Part shown: positions 54,173 through 62,940 of the stretch, piece by piece
Layout of the letters: each line of letters begins with the position of its first letter
How positions within the stretch are numbered: the stretch's first letter is position 1
DNA from: JAMXLG01 sp963765935
GTDB taxonomy: Bacteria > Vulcanimicrobiota > Vulcanimicrobiia > Vulcanimicrobiales > Vulcanimicrobiaceae
DNA: 64,000 nt
Direction: 5' to 3'
Assembly (NCBI GenBank): GCA_963765935.1
Contig: CAVXXX010000001.1
Coordinates: forward strand, 248,001 to 312,000
Program-made: the position numbers and the translations under genes
The notes under the pieces: generated by a model
Told to the model about the DNA's origin: nothing
The model's database searches: none
What the model saw: only the letters and a program-made list of their open reading frames with translations

Positions 54173-57100
54173 CACCGCAACCTCCACCAAACAACCGCCG
54201 CCACAACCCCAACAGCCACCCCAACCAGCATCGTCGGCATCACCTTGTCATCCTGAGCAAGGCGCAGCCCTTCGACTTCGCTCAGGACAGGCTCCGTCGA
54301 AGGATCGCCTCGATCAACAGCCAGCCGCAACAGCTCCGCCGGATGCAACGCAACCCGATCCGTCGTCTGCGCAATCTGCTCGCGGCAGCTAAACCCATCC
54401 GCAACGATAATCGTCGAAGCATCTGCACCGCGCACAGCAGGAAGCAACACCCGTTCCCCAATCGCAAGCGACACCTCGTAGTGCCCTTCCTCAAACCCGA
54501 ACGCGCCGGCCATCCCGCAACAGCCGTCATCGAGCACGGAATACGCCACGCCCGTTTTATCCAACAGCGCCCGTTCCGCATCGGCATCCAACAATGCCTT
54601 ATGATGGCAATGCTGATGCACGATAGCGACGCCGTCGAGCGTAGGCGGCCGATACTCCGGCGCATACTTCGTCAGAAACTCCGAGAACAAAAGCGTCTGT
54701 TTCGCAAGACGCTCGGCGTCGTGATCGTCTCGAAGCAGATCGACCATCTCGTCACGAAACACGGACACGCAACTCGGCTCGAGCCCAACCACGATCGTCC
54801 CCGCGCGAATCTCTTCGCGAAGTTCATCGAGAATCTCGTGCAACATCCGCTTCGCATGATCCAACATGCCGTAGTCGTACATCGGCCGCCCGCAGCACAG
54901 CGGCTTGCGCGGAATCGTCACATGAAATCCCGCGTCTTCAAGCACTTCAACTGCCGCAATCGCCGTTTCCGGGTGAAAATGATCGTTCCACGTATCCGGC
55001 CACAGGATCACACGTGTATTGCCGACATTGCGCGCCTCGTGTGCGGCAAACCATGACCGGAAGGTCCGCGTCGCAAACGCCGGAATTCTCCGACGTGCGT
55101 CCATCCGCACGAGCCGCTTCAGAAGCGAATTCAACCCCGGCGTGCGCGCAACCGCGTTCACAAGCCACGGCATCTTCGCCGCGATTCGCGCCCAGTACAT
55201 CATCAACCCGAACGCATAGGCATTCGCAGGCCGCACGGAGCCTTCGTAATAGTGCGACAGAAACTCCGCCTTATACGTTGCCATGTCGACCTTCACGGGG
55301 CACTCGCCCTTGCAGCCCTTACACGAAAGACACAGATCGAGCGCATCTTTCACCGCGTCGTTTTTCCACGTCCGCTGCAACGGATCGCCGCGCAACATTT
55401 CGAAGAGCAACCGCGCGCGCCCGCGCGTCGAGTGCTTCTCCTCACGCGTCGCCATGTAACTCGGACACATCGTGCCGCTATCGTGCTTGCGGCATTTGCC
55501 CGTTCCGACGCAGCGATTCGCGGCGTAAGAGAAGCTGCCGTTATCTCCCTTCAATTGAAAGTGCGTCCGCGGATTCCACGGTTCGTACGATGTACCCCAA
55601 CGCAAATCGCTATCGAGTTTATGCGGGCGAACGACCTTCCCCGGATTCATCTTATTCTGGGGATCCCAAATCGTCTTGAACTCCCAGAACGCATTGCACA
55701 GTTCGTCGCCGAACATGATCGACAGCAGCTCCCCGCGCGCCTGGCCGTCGCCATGTTCTCCCGAAAGCGATCCGTTGTACTTCACGCACAAATGCGCCGC
55801 GCGCGTCACAAACTCGCGATAACGCCGAATGCCCTCGGCTGTGTACAGATCGAAGTTGATGCTGCAGTGCAGGCACCCTTGCCCGAAATGTCCGTACAGC
55901 GACGCCTGGTACCCGAACTCGCTCATCAGCGCTTGAATGTCGCGCAAATACGGGCCGAGATCTTTGGGATCTACCGCGGAGTCTTCCCACCCCGGATAAA
56001 AGTCCGGCTCATTCGGAATCTTCGAGGTCGATCCAAGGCCCGCATCGCGCAACGCCCACAACCGCGCCTCTTGCTCGGGATCCTTGATCAATGCGTAGGT
56101 CGGCGCATCTTTGCGCGATTCAAAGTCTTTCGCGAGGCGATTGGCCTTATCGTCGGCTTCCTGGGCGCTCTCCCCGCCGAACTCGACGATCAACCACGCG
56201 CGGCCGTCGGGGAACATCTCGCGCGACTTCGTCGACTGACCCTTGTCGTGCATGTACATGAACATGCTCTCATCAAGGCCCTCGAGCGCGATCGGCCCAT
56301 GTTCGTTGCAGAACGGTACGTGATCGGCCGCCGTCCCGATATCTTTGAACCCAAAGAGCGCAAGCGCGCGATGCGGCGGACTATGCACGAGCCGCACCGT
56401 CGCCTCCGTAATGGTCACGCACGTCCCTTCCGATCCGACGAGCGCGCGCGCAACGTTGAATCCGTTCTCGGGAAGCAGTTGGTCGAGCGCAAGTCCCGAC
56501 ACGCGGCGCGGAATCTTGGGAAACTTCTGCCGGATCAGATCAGCGTACCGGTCGCGTAACTCACGGAGCTTCGCGTAGATCTCGCCCTTGCGACCGCCCG
56601 CTGCGATGATCCGCTCGAGCTCCTCATCGCTCGTCGGCCCCACCCGCATGCGAACACCGTCGTACGTGAGAATTTCCAGCGACTCCGTATTCGCATCCGA
56701 TTTGCCCGCCATTTGCGCGTGCATCCCGCACGAGTTATTCCCCAGCATTCCACCAAACGTGTTGCGGTCGTGCGTCGCCGGATCGGGCCCCCACGTCAAA
56801 TGCCGCTTCTCCGCCGCGTGACGCAGATCGTCATTGACCACACCGGGCTGTACGCGCGCGCGTTTGTGATCCCAATCGATTTCCAGAATCGCGTTCATAT
56901 ATTTGCTGAAATCGATTACGACCGCGACGTTACACGTCTCGCCTGCGAGACTCGTGCCGCCGCCGCGCGCAACGATCGGCGCACCGAAGCGCCGGCACAC
57001 CGCAATTGCCGCTTCGACATCTCTCGCATCGCGCGGGACGACCACACCGATCGGGACCTGGCGATAGTTTGACGCATCGGTCGAATACATTGCGCGCGAT

Positions 57101-57219
57101 CCGTTGTCGAAACGCACTTCACCGCGGATTTCCGCGCGCAATGCATCCTCAAGCCCGCTCGCACGTACCGCGACGCGGGACGGTTCAACGCTCTCCTTTG
57201 TGCCGAGAACTTTGATCAT
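54172..57219 (-). CDS. FAD-linked oxidase fused to Fe-S (GlcF/CCG) domains
   Basis: This 1015-residue protein joins an FAD-binding PCMH domain (VPIGVVVPRDARDVEAAIAV, IVARGGGTSLAGETCNVAVV) and a VAO-type C-terminal domain (SLSGEHGDGQARG) to a ferredoxin-like module (residues about 570-670; CVGTGKCRKHDSGTMCPSY and LDLCLSCKGCKGECPVKVD) and two cysteine-rich CCG domains (LEPSCVSVFRDE, CCGMAGAFGFEEGHYEVS). This combined GlcD-GlcF layout is known from YdiJ-type 2-hydroxyacid oxidases such as D-lactate or 2-hydroxyglutarate dehydrogenases. The C-terminal tail STEPVLSEVEGLRLAQDDK comes from the dispersed repeat and adds a membrane helix (MLVGVAVGVVAAVVWW). Electrons would go to quinone. Confidence 0.88.
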   Translation of the reverse strand: MIKVLGTKESVEPSRVAVRASGLEDALRAEIRGEVRFDNGSRAMYSTDASNYRQVPIGVVVPRDARDVEAAIAVCRRFGAPIVARGGGTSLAGETCNVAVVIDFSKYMNAILEIDWDHKRARVQPGVVNDDLRHAAEKRHLTWGPDPATHDRNTFGGMLGNNSCGMHAQMAGKSDANTESLEILTYDGVRMRVGPTSDEELERIIAAGGRKGEIYAKLRELRDRYADLIRQKFPKIPRRVSGLALDQLLPENGFNVARALVGSEGTCVTITEATVRLVHSPPHRALALFGFKDIGTAADHVPFCNEHGPIALEGLDESMFMYMHDKGQSTKSREMFPDGRAWLIVEFGGESAQEADDKANRLAKDFESRKDAPTYALIKDPEQEARLWALRDAGLGSTSKIPNEPDFYPGWEDSAVDPKDLGPYLRDIQALMSEFGYQASLYGHFGQGCLHCSINFDLYTAEGIRRYREFVTRAAHLCVKYNGSLSGEHGDGQARGELLSIMFGDELCNAFWEFKTIWDPQNKMNPGKVVRPHKLDSDLRWGTSYEPWNPRTHFQLKGDNGSFSYAANRCVGTGKCRKHDSGTMCPSYMATREEKHSTRGRARLLFEMLRGDPLQRTWKNDAVKDALDLCLSCKGCKGECPVKVDMATYKAEFLSHYYEGSVRPANAYAFGLMMYWARIAAKMPWLVNAVARTPGLNSLLKRLVRMDARRRIPAFATRTFRSWFAAHEARNVGNTRVILWPDTWNDHFHPETAIAAVEVLEDAGFHVTIPRKPLCCGRPMYDYGMLDHAKRMLHEILDELREEIRAGTIVVGLEPSCVSVFRDEMVDLLRDDHDAERLAKQTLLFSEFLTKYAPEYRPPTLDGVAIVHQHCHHKALLDADAERALLDKTGVAYSVLDDGCCGMAGAFGFEEGHYEVSLAIGERVLLPAVRGADASTIIVADGFSCREQIAQTTDRVALHPAELLRLAVDRGDPSTEPVLSEVEGLRLAQDDKVMPTMLVGVAVGVVAAVVWWRLR
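54244..54305 (+). repeat. Dispersed repeat, inverted double copy in the FAD-oxidase gene
   Basis: CTTGTCATCCTGAGC, then CCTTCGACTTCGCTCAGGACA (the inverted arm), then CGTCGAAGGATCG. Read on the minus strand it encodes the LSEVEGLRLAQDDK tail of the FAD-linked oxidase. Confidence 0.8.
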
Positions 57220-57227
57220 TGCATTCC

Positions 57228-58328
57228 TCAGAGCTGATAGGGCTGCGCGTCCGCGCGCTTCAATGTCAATCCGATGCCCGGCCGGCTCAGATCCGGCGCG
57301 AGATTTCCGTCAATCGGATCGCTCGCGCCGTCGAAGAACATGCGCTCGATCCGGGCGTGATCGTAAAAGTACTCCATATGCCGCAGCATCTTGCAGCCAA
57401 GCGCGGCATGCAGATGCAGGTGTGGCGCGCAGTGCGTGGAGAGCGGCATCATGGCCGTTTGGCACAGTCCGTCAACGGCGAGTAAGCCGCTAAACCCGCC
57501 GCACCGGGAGGCATCGGCTTGGAGACAGTCGACCGTCTGCGCCTGGAGCATCCGCCAAAAGTGATAGAGTCCGTAGCCGTACTCGCCGGATGCAACGTCC
57601 ATGCACGCCGGCGCCCGTTCGCGTATCTGACGCAGACCTTCAAAGTCTTGATGGTACACCGGTTCTTCGAACCAGCTGACCCGCAGCTTCGCGTACTCTT
57701 CCGCGAAGAGCAACGCTTGTTTGCGCGAATACGCACCGTTCGCGTCGACAAAAAGTTCCGCGTTATTTCCGACGGCGAGACGCGCCTCGGTAACGCGTTG
57801 CACGTCCGCGGACGGCTCCCGCCCCACTTTCATTTTGACACGAGGAATTCCGAACTCCACCCACCCGCTCAACTGATCGCGCAGGCGCTCGATGCTGTAC
57901 GAGGTAAATCCGCCGCTTCCGTACACCGGCGCTGCATCGCGCGCTGCACCAAGCAAGGCGCACACCGGCGCGTCCAACAGCTTTCCTTTTAAATCCCATA
58001 ACGCCACATCAACGGCGGAGATCGCCATCGAGGTAATCCCGTCGCGCCCGAGATTGCGAATGCGGCTTTGCATGTCGGCGAAGCGCTTTCCGGTTTGGAG
58101 TGCATCGGCGCCCTCGAGCATTGCACGAAACTCCGAATGAATGACGCTCGCGGTCGCTTCATCGGCATACGTGTAGCCGATGCCCGTTTCACCCGCCGCC
58201 ATGATCTCGACGAGCACCATTGTTGTCGCGTCCCAAACCGCGGTTCCGTCCGATTCGGGACCACCGTCGGTTGGAACGCGATAGACCGAGACCTGTAACG
58301 CGTCAATCGGCGCTTCCGTGCGCCGCAT
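57228..58328 (-). CDS. Enolase-superfamily enzyme, mandelate racemase/sugar-acid dehydratase group
   Basis: Starting at ATG 58328 (a GTG at 58343 overlapping the previous stop is the alternative), the product has 366 residues. It shows a capping domain (VSVYRVPTDGG) and a barrel with FGIPRVKMKVGRE (the K-x-K base), metal ligands in LFVDANGAY, VSWFEEPVYHQD and MDVASGEYG, the QADASRCGG loop, and the second base histidine in STHCAPHLHLHAALG. The K-x-K plus His arrangement is that of the mandelate racemase subgroup, whose members dehydrate or racemise acid sugars such as galactonate or rhamnonate. The FAD-linked oxidase gene begins eight bases after its stop. Confidence 0.86.
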   Translation of the reverse strand: MRRTEAPIDALQVSVYRVPTDGGPESDGTAVWDATTMVLVEIMAAGETGIGYTYADEATASVIHSEFRAMLEGADALQTGKRFADMQSRIRNLGRDGITSMAISAVDVALWDLKGKLLDAPVCALLGAARDAAPVYGSGGFTSYSIERLRDQLSGWVEFGIPRVKMKVGREPSADVQRVTEARLAVGNNAELFVDANGAYSRKQALLFAEEYAKLRVSWFEEPVYHQDFEGLRQIRERAPACMDVASGEYGYGLYHFWRMLQAQTVDCLQADASRCGGFSGLLAVDGLCQTAMMPLSTHCAPHLHLHAALGCKMLRHMEYFYDHARIERMFFDGASDPIDGNLAPDLSRPGIGLTLKRADAQPYQL

Positions 58329-58339
58329 CGCCGCTGCGG

Positions 58340-60124
58340 TCACCTGCGGTCCCCGCCCGGAACGGTGCCCGCGATCATACTCTTGATCGACTCTTTGATG
58401 ATGCTGCCTTCCTGCGGATCGCCTTTGGTGAGTGCCGAGAAGTACTTGTGCGCCTCTTCGAACGTAATATGCGGTGGAAGCTGGGCGATCGTGGGAGACA
58501 CGCACGCATCGACAATAACCGGTCGATCCGACGCAAAGGCTCGAGTCCAACCGTCGTCGACGTCCTCCGGCTTCTCCATTCGGATGCCGAGGAACCCGAG
58601 CTGTTCGGCATAGTTCGCGTAATTGAACTGCGGCAAGTTCTGCGATGGGTCGAACTTTGGATTGCCGCTCATAATCCGCATCTCCCACGTCACTTGATTC
58701 AAGTCTTCGTTATTGAGCACGAGGAAGATCACACGCGGATCGGACCACTGCTTCCAGTATTTAGCGACCGTCAACATCTCGGCGTTGCCGTTCATCTGCA
58801 TCGCACCGTCACCGGTGCACGCAATCGCGACGCGATCGGGGAATGCGAATTTCGCAGCGATCGCATACGGCACGGCGGAGCCCATCGTCGCGAGTCCCCC
58901 CGAGAGCGAGCCTTTCATTCCGCGACGCATCATGATGTTGCGCGCATACCAGTTCGTCGCGGTTCCGGCATCGCCGGTCAAAATCGCGTTATCGGGAAGA
59001 CGCTCGTTGAGCGAGGTAAAGACGTACTGCGGGTTGATCGGATCGGCACTAACACTCGCACGCGCCAGCTCATCTTCGCGCCACTTTGTCATTGACTCGA
59101 GAATGCCGTCTCTCCAAGAGCGATCGGTTTTGGCCTGAAGCAGCGGCAACAGTTCGCGTAACGTCGTCGCGGCATCGCCGACCAGATTCAACTCCGTCGG
59201 ATAGCGCAACCCGAGATTCTTCGGCTCGATATCGATCTGAATGCCGCGCGCCTTTCCTTCCTTCGGCAAGAACTCCGCGTATGGGAAGGACGTGCCGACC
59301 ATGAGCAGCGTATCGCACTTCTCCATCAGCTCGAAGCTTGGAGCCGTCCCAAGAAGGCCGATCGTTCCGGTGACAAACGGCAGATCGTCGGGAACCGCAG
59401 CCTTCCCGAGCAGCGCTTTCGCAACGCCGGCACCCAAGCGTTCCGCAACTGCGATCACCTCGTCGGTTGCATTCAAACATCCGGCGCCGACGAGCATCGC
59501 AACGCGTTCACCTGCGTTGAGAATATCCGCGGCAGCGCGTAATGCCGCGGGCGGCGGTACGCTCACCGGCAGCGTGATTCCAGGACTCGAATGAATCGTG
59601 TTGTGCTTGTGAGGCGGGTGGACGTACTTCTCTTCCTGGATATCTTTCGGCAAAACGATCGCCGCCACGCCGCGATGGCCGATCGCCGTGCGGAACGCCC
59701 GGTCGGTAATATGCCGAACGGCCATCGGACTCGATGCCGTATAGACGTAGTCGCAGACATCCTCGAAAAGTTGTTGCAGGTCAACTTCCTGTTGATACGA
59801 TCCACCAAGCGCCATTGCGGCCGCTTGTCCGCAAATCGCGACGACCGGCACATGATCCATCTTCGCATCGTACAAACCATTAAGAAGATGAATCGCGCCC
59901 GGCCCGGACGTCGCCATACAGACGCCGACTTCACCGGTGAATTTAGCATGCGCACATGCCATGAACGCAGCCATCTCCTCATGCCGAACCTGAATGAATT
60001 GAATCTTGCCCTCGAGCCGTTGTAAGGCGCCCAAAACGCCGTTGATCCCGTCACCGGGATAGCCGTAAATACGTGTAACGCCCCAGTCCATAAGACGGCG
60101 CATTAGGAAATCACTCGCGTTCAT
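58340..60124 (-). CDS. ThDP-dependent pyruvate oxidase/acetolactate synthase-like enzyme
   Basis: The 594-residue protein has the N-terminal PYR domain with the catalytic glutamate in VRHEEMAAFMACAHAKFTG, the central FAD/nucleotide-type domain (VAMLVGAGCLNATDEVIAVA), and the C-terminal PP domain with the ThDP motif CTGDGAMQMNGNAEMLTV ending NNEDLNQ. The blocks MNASDFLMRRLMDWGVTRIY and YPGDGINGV are typical of the pyruvate oxidase (PoxB) branch. It would decarboxylate pyruvate or a related 2-keto acid. Its gene is first in the coupled run and probably carries the promoter; the intergenic region upstream (60125-60193) has no clear consensus. Confidence 0.85.
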   Translation of the reverse strand: MNASDFLMRRLMDWGVTRIYGYPGDGINGVLGALQRLEGKIQFIQVRHEEMAAFMACAHAKFTGEVGVCMATSGPGAIHLLNGLYDAKMDHVPVVAICGQAAAMALGGSYQQEVDLQQLFEDVCDYVYTASSPMAVRHITDRAFRTAIGHRGVAAIVLPKDIQEEKYVHPPHKHNTIHSSPGITLPVSVPPPAALRAAADILNAGERVAMLVGAGCLNATDEVIAVAERLGAGVAKALLGKAAVPDDLPFVTGTIGLLGTAPSFELMEKCDTLLMVGTSFPYAEFLPKEGKARGIQIDIEPKNLGLRYPTELNLVGDAATTLRELLPLLQAKTDRSWRDGILESMTKWREDELARASVSADPINPQYVFTSLNERLPDNAILTGDAGTATNWYARNIMMRRGMKGSLSGGLATMGSAVPYAIAAKFAFPDRVAIACTGDGAMQMNGNAEMLTVAKYWKQWSDPRVIFLVLNNEDLNQVTWEMRIMSGNPKFDPSQNLPQFNYANYAEQLGFLGIRMEKPEDVDDGWTRAFASDRPVIVDACVSPTIAQLPPHITFEEAHKYFSALTKGDPQEGSIIKESIKSMIAGTVPGGDRR

Positions 60125-60193
60125 AAGCCGTTTTTACCCGGCATCATCAACACTTCACGCGCACGTGAACCGATCAGGCGCTACGCTACACGA

Positions 60194-60760
60194 GTGAGAA
60201 ACCAACTGAAGAACGTCTGCATACGAACAATACTGATTGCATCGCTGGTTTATGCGCTGCCCGCGGGCGCTCAGCAAGTCGAACACACGCCGATTCCCCG
60301 CGATCCAAAGCCGAACTGGAGTCCGATAACGTTTCTCTTAGGAAGCTGGGATTGCGAAGTCGCAAGTTCCCGTCGTCCTCACCCGTTCGCGCAGCACGCG
60401 ACGACAACGATCAGTCCCGACGGCTACTGGATGATCACGCGCACAATCACCGATAAGGTGCCGTGGAATCCCATCACGATTACCAACACCGACTACATCA
60501 CCTACGATGCGACGACCCAACGTTGGCTCGACATAGCCATGGATGACTATGGCGCGTACGACGTGAGCGCATCACCGGCGTGGACCGGAAGCGGCATGAC
60601 GTGGACGGAAATCACCTACCCCAGACTCCACGGCGCAGCAACAAACGATCCGCGCGTATTCACAAAGCTCGACGACAGGCACACCGAAACCGACACGTCC
60701 TTTACGGAAGCATCAGGTCAACGCGTCAGCATCAAAACGACCTGCGCGAAACGCTTATAA
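60194..60760 (+). CDS. Secreted protein of the FLLGSW paralogue group
   Basis: GTG 60194 opens a 188-residue product with a signal peptide (IRTILIASLVYALPAGAQ). The mature part contains ITFLLGSWDCEVASSRRPHP, DYITYDATTQRWLDIAMDDY and GSGMTWTEITYPRLHGAATN, matching the blocks of the products at 39738, 47568 and 61969. The last six bases overlap the convergent cytochrome gene. Function unknown; the family looks like a small secreted beta-barrel. Confidence 0.65.
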   Translation: MRNQLKNVCIRTILIASLVYALPAGAQQVEHTPIPRDPKPNWSPITFLLGSWDCEVASSRRPHPFAQHATTTISPDGYWMITRTITDKVPWNPITITNTDYITYDATTQRWLDIAMDDYGAYDVSASPAWTGSGMTWTEITYPRLHGAATNDPRVFTKLDDRHTETDTSFTEASGQRVSIKTTCAKRL

Positions 60761-61471
60761 CTTGCGCTCTTCGGTCGTCGACGTCCCGATGCGGCGTAAG
60801 AATAGCACCAACAAACCGATCCCGAAGATCCACGCGATCAACCCTTCGGCGACCGGCCCAACGTGCGCGAGCGCCAATCCACCCGAATCGATACCTTCGG
60901 GTTGGTCCGATTGCGTTTGTAAATAGTTGACGTAGCGCGCAATATCGCTAACATCTTGATCGCTCAGGACATCCGGACCAAACCGCGGCATGACTTCCGG
61001 GCCGGCGCGAATCGCCTCGCCCACTTGAAAGACCGTAGAATTCATAAGCGACGGCGCAACGTTGTTATACCCGACGGATGCCCCGTTACCGGCGACGCCG
61101 TGGCAGTGCGCACAGTTTTCATTGAACAGCGCCCGTCCGCGTTCTACGTTTCCAGGCAAGATACGCGGCAGCGACGAATCCGTCGATCCTGGCGTAAACG
61201 ACTGCACGTACTTCACGATCTGCATCATCTCCGGCTGCGTGAAGCCCGGCATTTTGTGCACTTCATTGATATACGGCACCGCCGCCGGCATCCGGCCGGT
61301 ATCCAGCATCAAATGGATGTCCGCCGCCGATTTTCCGATCAACGAAGGCGCTACGTTCGAACCTTGGCCGTTGTCACCGTGACACGACGAGCAGTGCGTC
61401 ATGTACAGCGTCTGTCCGTCATCGGGCAGCCCTTGCACGGCGAGCACGAACGCGATCGCGGCCAAGATCAT
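60755..61471 (-). CDS. Diheme cytochrome c with C-terminal membrane anchor, QcrC-like
   Basis: The 238-residue protein has an N-terminal signal segment (MILAAIAFVLAVQGL), two haem motifs, CSSCH at about residue 27 and CAHCH at about residue 117, each followed by a methionine ligand region (MPGFTQPEMMQIVKYVQSFT and MPRFGPDVLSDQDVSDIARY), and a C-terminal transmembrane helix (GLIAWIFGIGLLVLFL). This is the arrangement of QcrC of bc1-type menaquinol-cytochrome c reductase complexes in actinobacteria and relatives. The other complex subunits are not in this window. Confidence 0.82.
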   Translation of the reverse strand: MILAAIAFVLAVQGLPDDGQTLYMTHCSSCHGDNGQGSNVAPSLIGKSAADIHLMLDTGRMPAAVPYINEVHKMPGFTQPEMMQIVKYVQSFTPGSTDSSLPRILPGNVERGRALFNENCAHCHGVAGNGASVGYNNVAPSLMNSTVFQVGEAIRAGPEVMPRFGPDVLSDQDVSDIARYVNYLQTQSDQPEGIDSGGLALAHVGPVAEGLIAWIFGIGLLVLFLRRIGTSTTEERKL

Positions 61472-61524
61472 CGTAAACTAGAGCGTTCCCCGATTGTGGG
61501 TAGACTCCACGTGCAGGAGGACCC

Positions 61525-61872
61525 ATGCCACGTCGAATCTACGCCCTTGCGCTTCTTGTGGTCGCTTTATGCGGATGCGCGCCCGCGGTAGCAGAGAAAT
61601 CCGACACGACGATCGGAACGTCGACAACGCTCGGCGGCGACGCGAAGAAAGGCGCGCAAATCTACCAAAACAACTGCTCCACGTGCCACGGCCCAACCGG
61701 CATCGAAGGCGGCGTCGTCGGGCCATCGCTACGCGACGAAAAATCACGCATGGATTTCGGCGCGACCGACTCCTGGATCAAAGACCCGCAACCCCCCATG
61801 CCCAAACTCTATCCCCAATTCCTAAGCGACGACCAAGTCCGCAACGTCTCCGCCTACATCCAAACGCTCTAA
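61525..61872 (+). CDS. Monoheme cytochrome c lipoprotein
   Basis: GGAGGA directly precedes ATG 61525. The 115-residue protein has a lipobox-like N-terminus (LVVALCGC, cysteine 18), a linker and one cytochrome c domain with CSTCH at residues 51-55 and a methionine-containing ligand region (PQPPMPKLYPQFLSDDQVRN). It is transcribed divergently from the diheme cytochrome gene (53 bases apart), so the pair may share regulation and pass electrons to a terminal oxidase or dehydrogenase. Confidence 0.8.
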   Translation: MPRRIYALALLVVALCGCAPAVAEKSDTTIGTSTTLGGDAKKGAQIYQNNCSTCHGPTGIEGGVVGPSLRDEKSRMDFGATDSWIKDPQPPMPKLYPQFLSDDQVRNVSAYIQTL

Positions 61873-61882
61873 ATGTAGCCCC

Positions 61883-61928
61883 CGTGTCATAGTGAGCGTC
61901 CGTGTCATCCTGAGCTTGTCGAAGGACC
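61883..61928 (+). repeat. Dispersed repeat, partial plus full copy
   Basis: CGTGTCATAGTGAGC (61883-61897) is followed by CGTGTCATCCTGAGC and TTGTCGAAGGACC (61901-61928). Confidence 0.8.
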
Positions 61929-61968
61929 ACCACGTCACAACAGCCCGCATCCCCATGTTAGAGCCAAC

Positions 61969-62487
61969 ATGCAGACGCGTCACCTCTTGCCGCAGCTCGC
62001 CTTTGCGCTCGCGGCATGTACGATTCCGGCGTACGCCCATGCAGCGCCGGCGCACATCGCCCCGTCATGCGCGACGCCGCATCACCGCGAATTCGATTAC
62101 TTCATCGGCACCTACATCGTCTTCGACAAATCGGGAAAACAAATCGGCACCGACGAGGTAACGCCCGAAATGGACGGCTGCGCGTTACTCGAGCATTGGC
62201 ACGGCCGCACAATCCAAGGCGTGGGCTACTCCGGATACGACGACACACGCAAAGAGTGGGTCCAAACGTTTTTCCAAAACGACGGCGCCGTCTTGATCTT
62301 CCGCGGCAACATGACGAAAGACGGGATCCTGATCAGCGGGGTCGATTACCCGAAACCCGGCGTCACCGAAAACAACCGCGTGCTATTTCGTCCGCTCGCG
62401 AACGGTTTCGAAGAGTACTGGACCGCCTCCACCGACGCGGGCCGCACGTGGCACGTCGTGTTCGACGGCTTCTTCCGCCGCCGCTAA
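61969..62487 (+). CDS. Secreted protein of the FDYFIGTY paralogue group
   Basis: The 172-residue product has a signal peptide (HLLPQLAFALAACTIPAYAHA) and the mature blocks REFDYFIGTYIVFDKSG, GYDDTRKEWVQTFFQNDGAV and STDAGRTWHVVFDGFFRRR, parallel to those of the products at 39738, 47568 and 60194. The cysteine pair at about residues 36 and 66 may form a disulfide. Unknown function. The start ATG 61969 lacks a strong ribosome binding site. Confidence 0.65.
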   Translation: MQTRHLLPQLAFALAACTIPAYAHAAPAHIAPSCATPHHREFDYFIGTYIVFDKSGKQIGTDEVTPEMDGCALLEHWHGRTIQGVGYSGYDDTRKEWVQTFFQNDGAVLIFRGNMTKDGILISGVDYPKPGVTENNRVLFRPLANGFEEYWTASTDAGRTWHVVFDGFFRRR

Positions 62488-62500
62488 GCTACGCCCGCGT

Positions 62501-62845
62501 TCAATCAGGCAAGATGCACGCGACGCTGCCGCTCATTTTCAGGCGAACGTTCTTCGCAGCAACGGTGCGGTGCGTTTGATCGATGGTAACTTTCGCTGAC
62601 TGACCGCCGGACGCTGATTGCAATACAACCGAGATCATTGAAATCGGGCCCGGCGGCGATTCATCCATATCGACGCCGGGGAGCGTGGCAATTCGCGCAT
62701 GGCCGAGCGCGAAACTGACCGATCCCAGCGCTCCGCCACACGAGTGCAACGCCTGCTTAAACGTCACGTTCGAATCGCGAAGCGTCGCGCTGCTTCCGCC
62801 GGCAGCTGCGAGCAGCGCGAGCACCAAGAGTGAACCAACATTCAT
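62501..62845 (-). CDS. Small secreted protein of unknown function
   Basis: GGAGAG directly before ATG 62845 is very close to the start. The 114-residue product has a signal peptide (MNVGSLLVLALLAAAGGSSA) and a mature part with two cysteines (ALHSCGGALG and GSVACILPD) that could form a disulfide linking both ends. No family recognised. Confidence 0.55.
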   Translation of the reverse strand: MNVGSLLVLALLAAAGGSSATLRDSNVTFKQALHSCGGALGSVSFALGHARIATLPGVDMDESPPGPISMISVVLQSASGGQSAKVTIDQTHRTVAAKNVRLKMSGSVACILPD

Positions 62846-62940
62846 CTCTCCAGTATGGTCGTTAATGCTCGAGGAAGCAACGAAGCACCTACGCCAATCA
62901 TTGCAGCAATCCGGGGTCCGCGTATTGAAGCGGGCGAGAT

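Noticed and set aside
58344..58688. Upstream extension of the enolase-superfamily gene
   Set aside because: It lies within the ThDP enzyme coding region in another frame; conserved sequence begins only near 58328.
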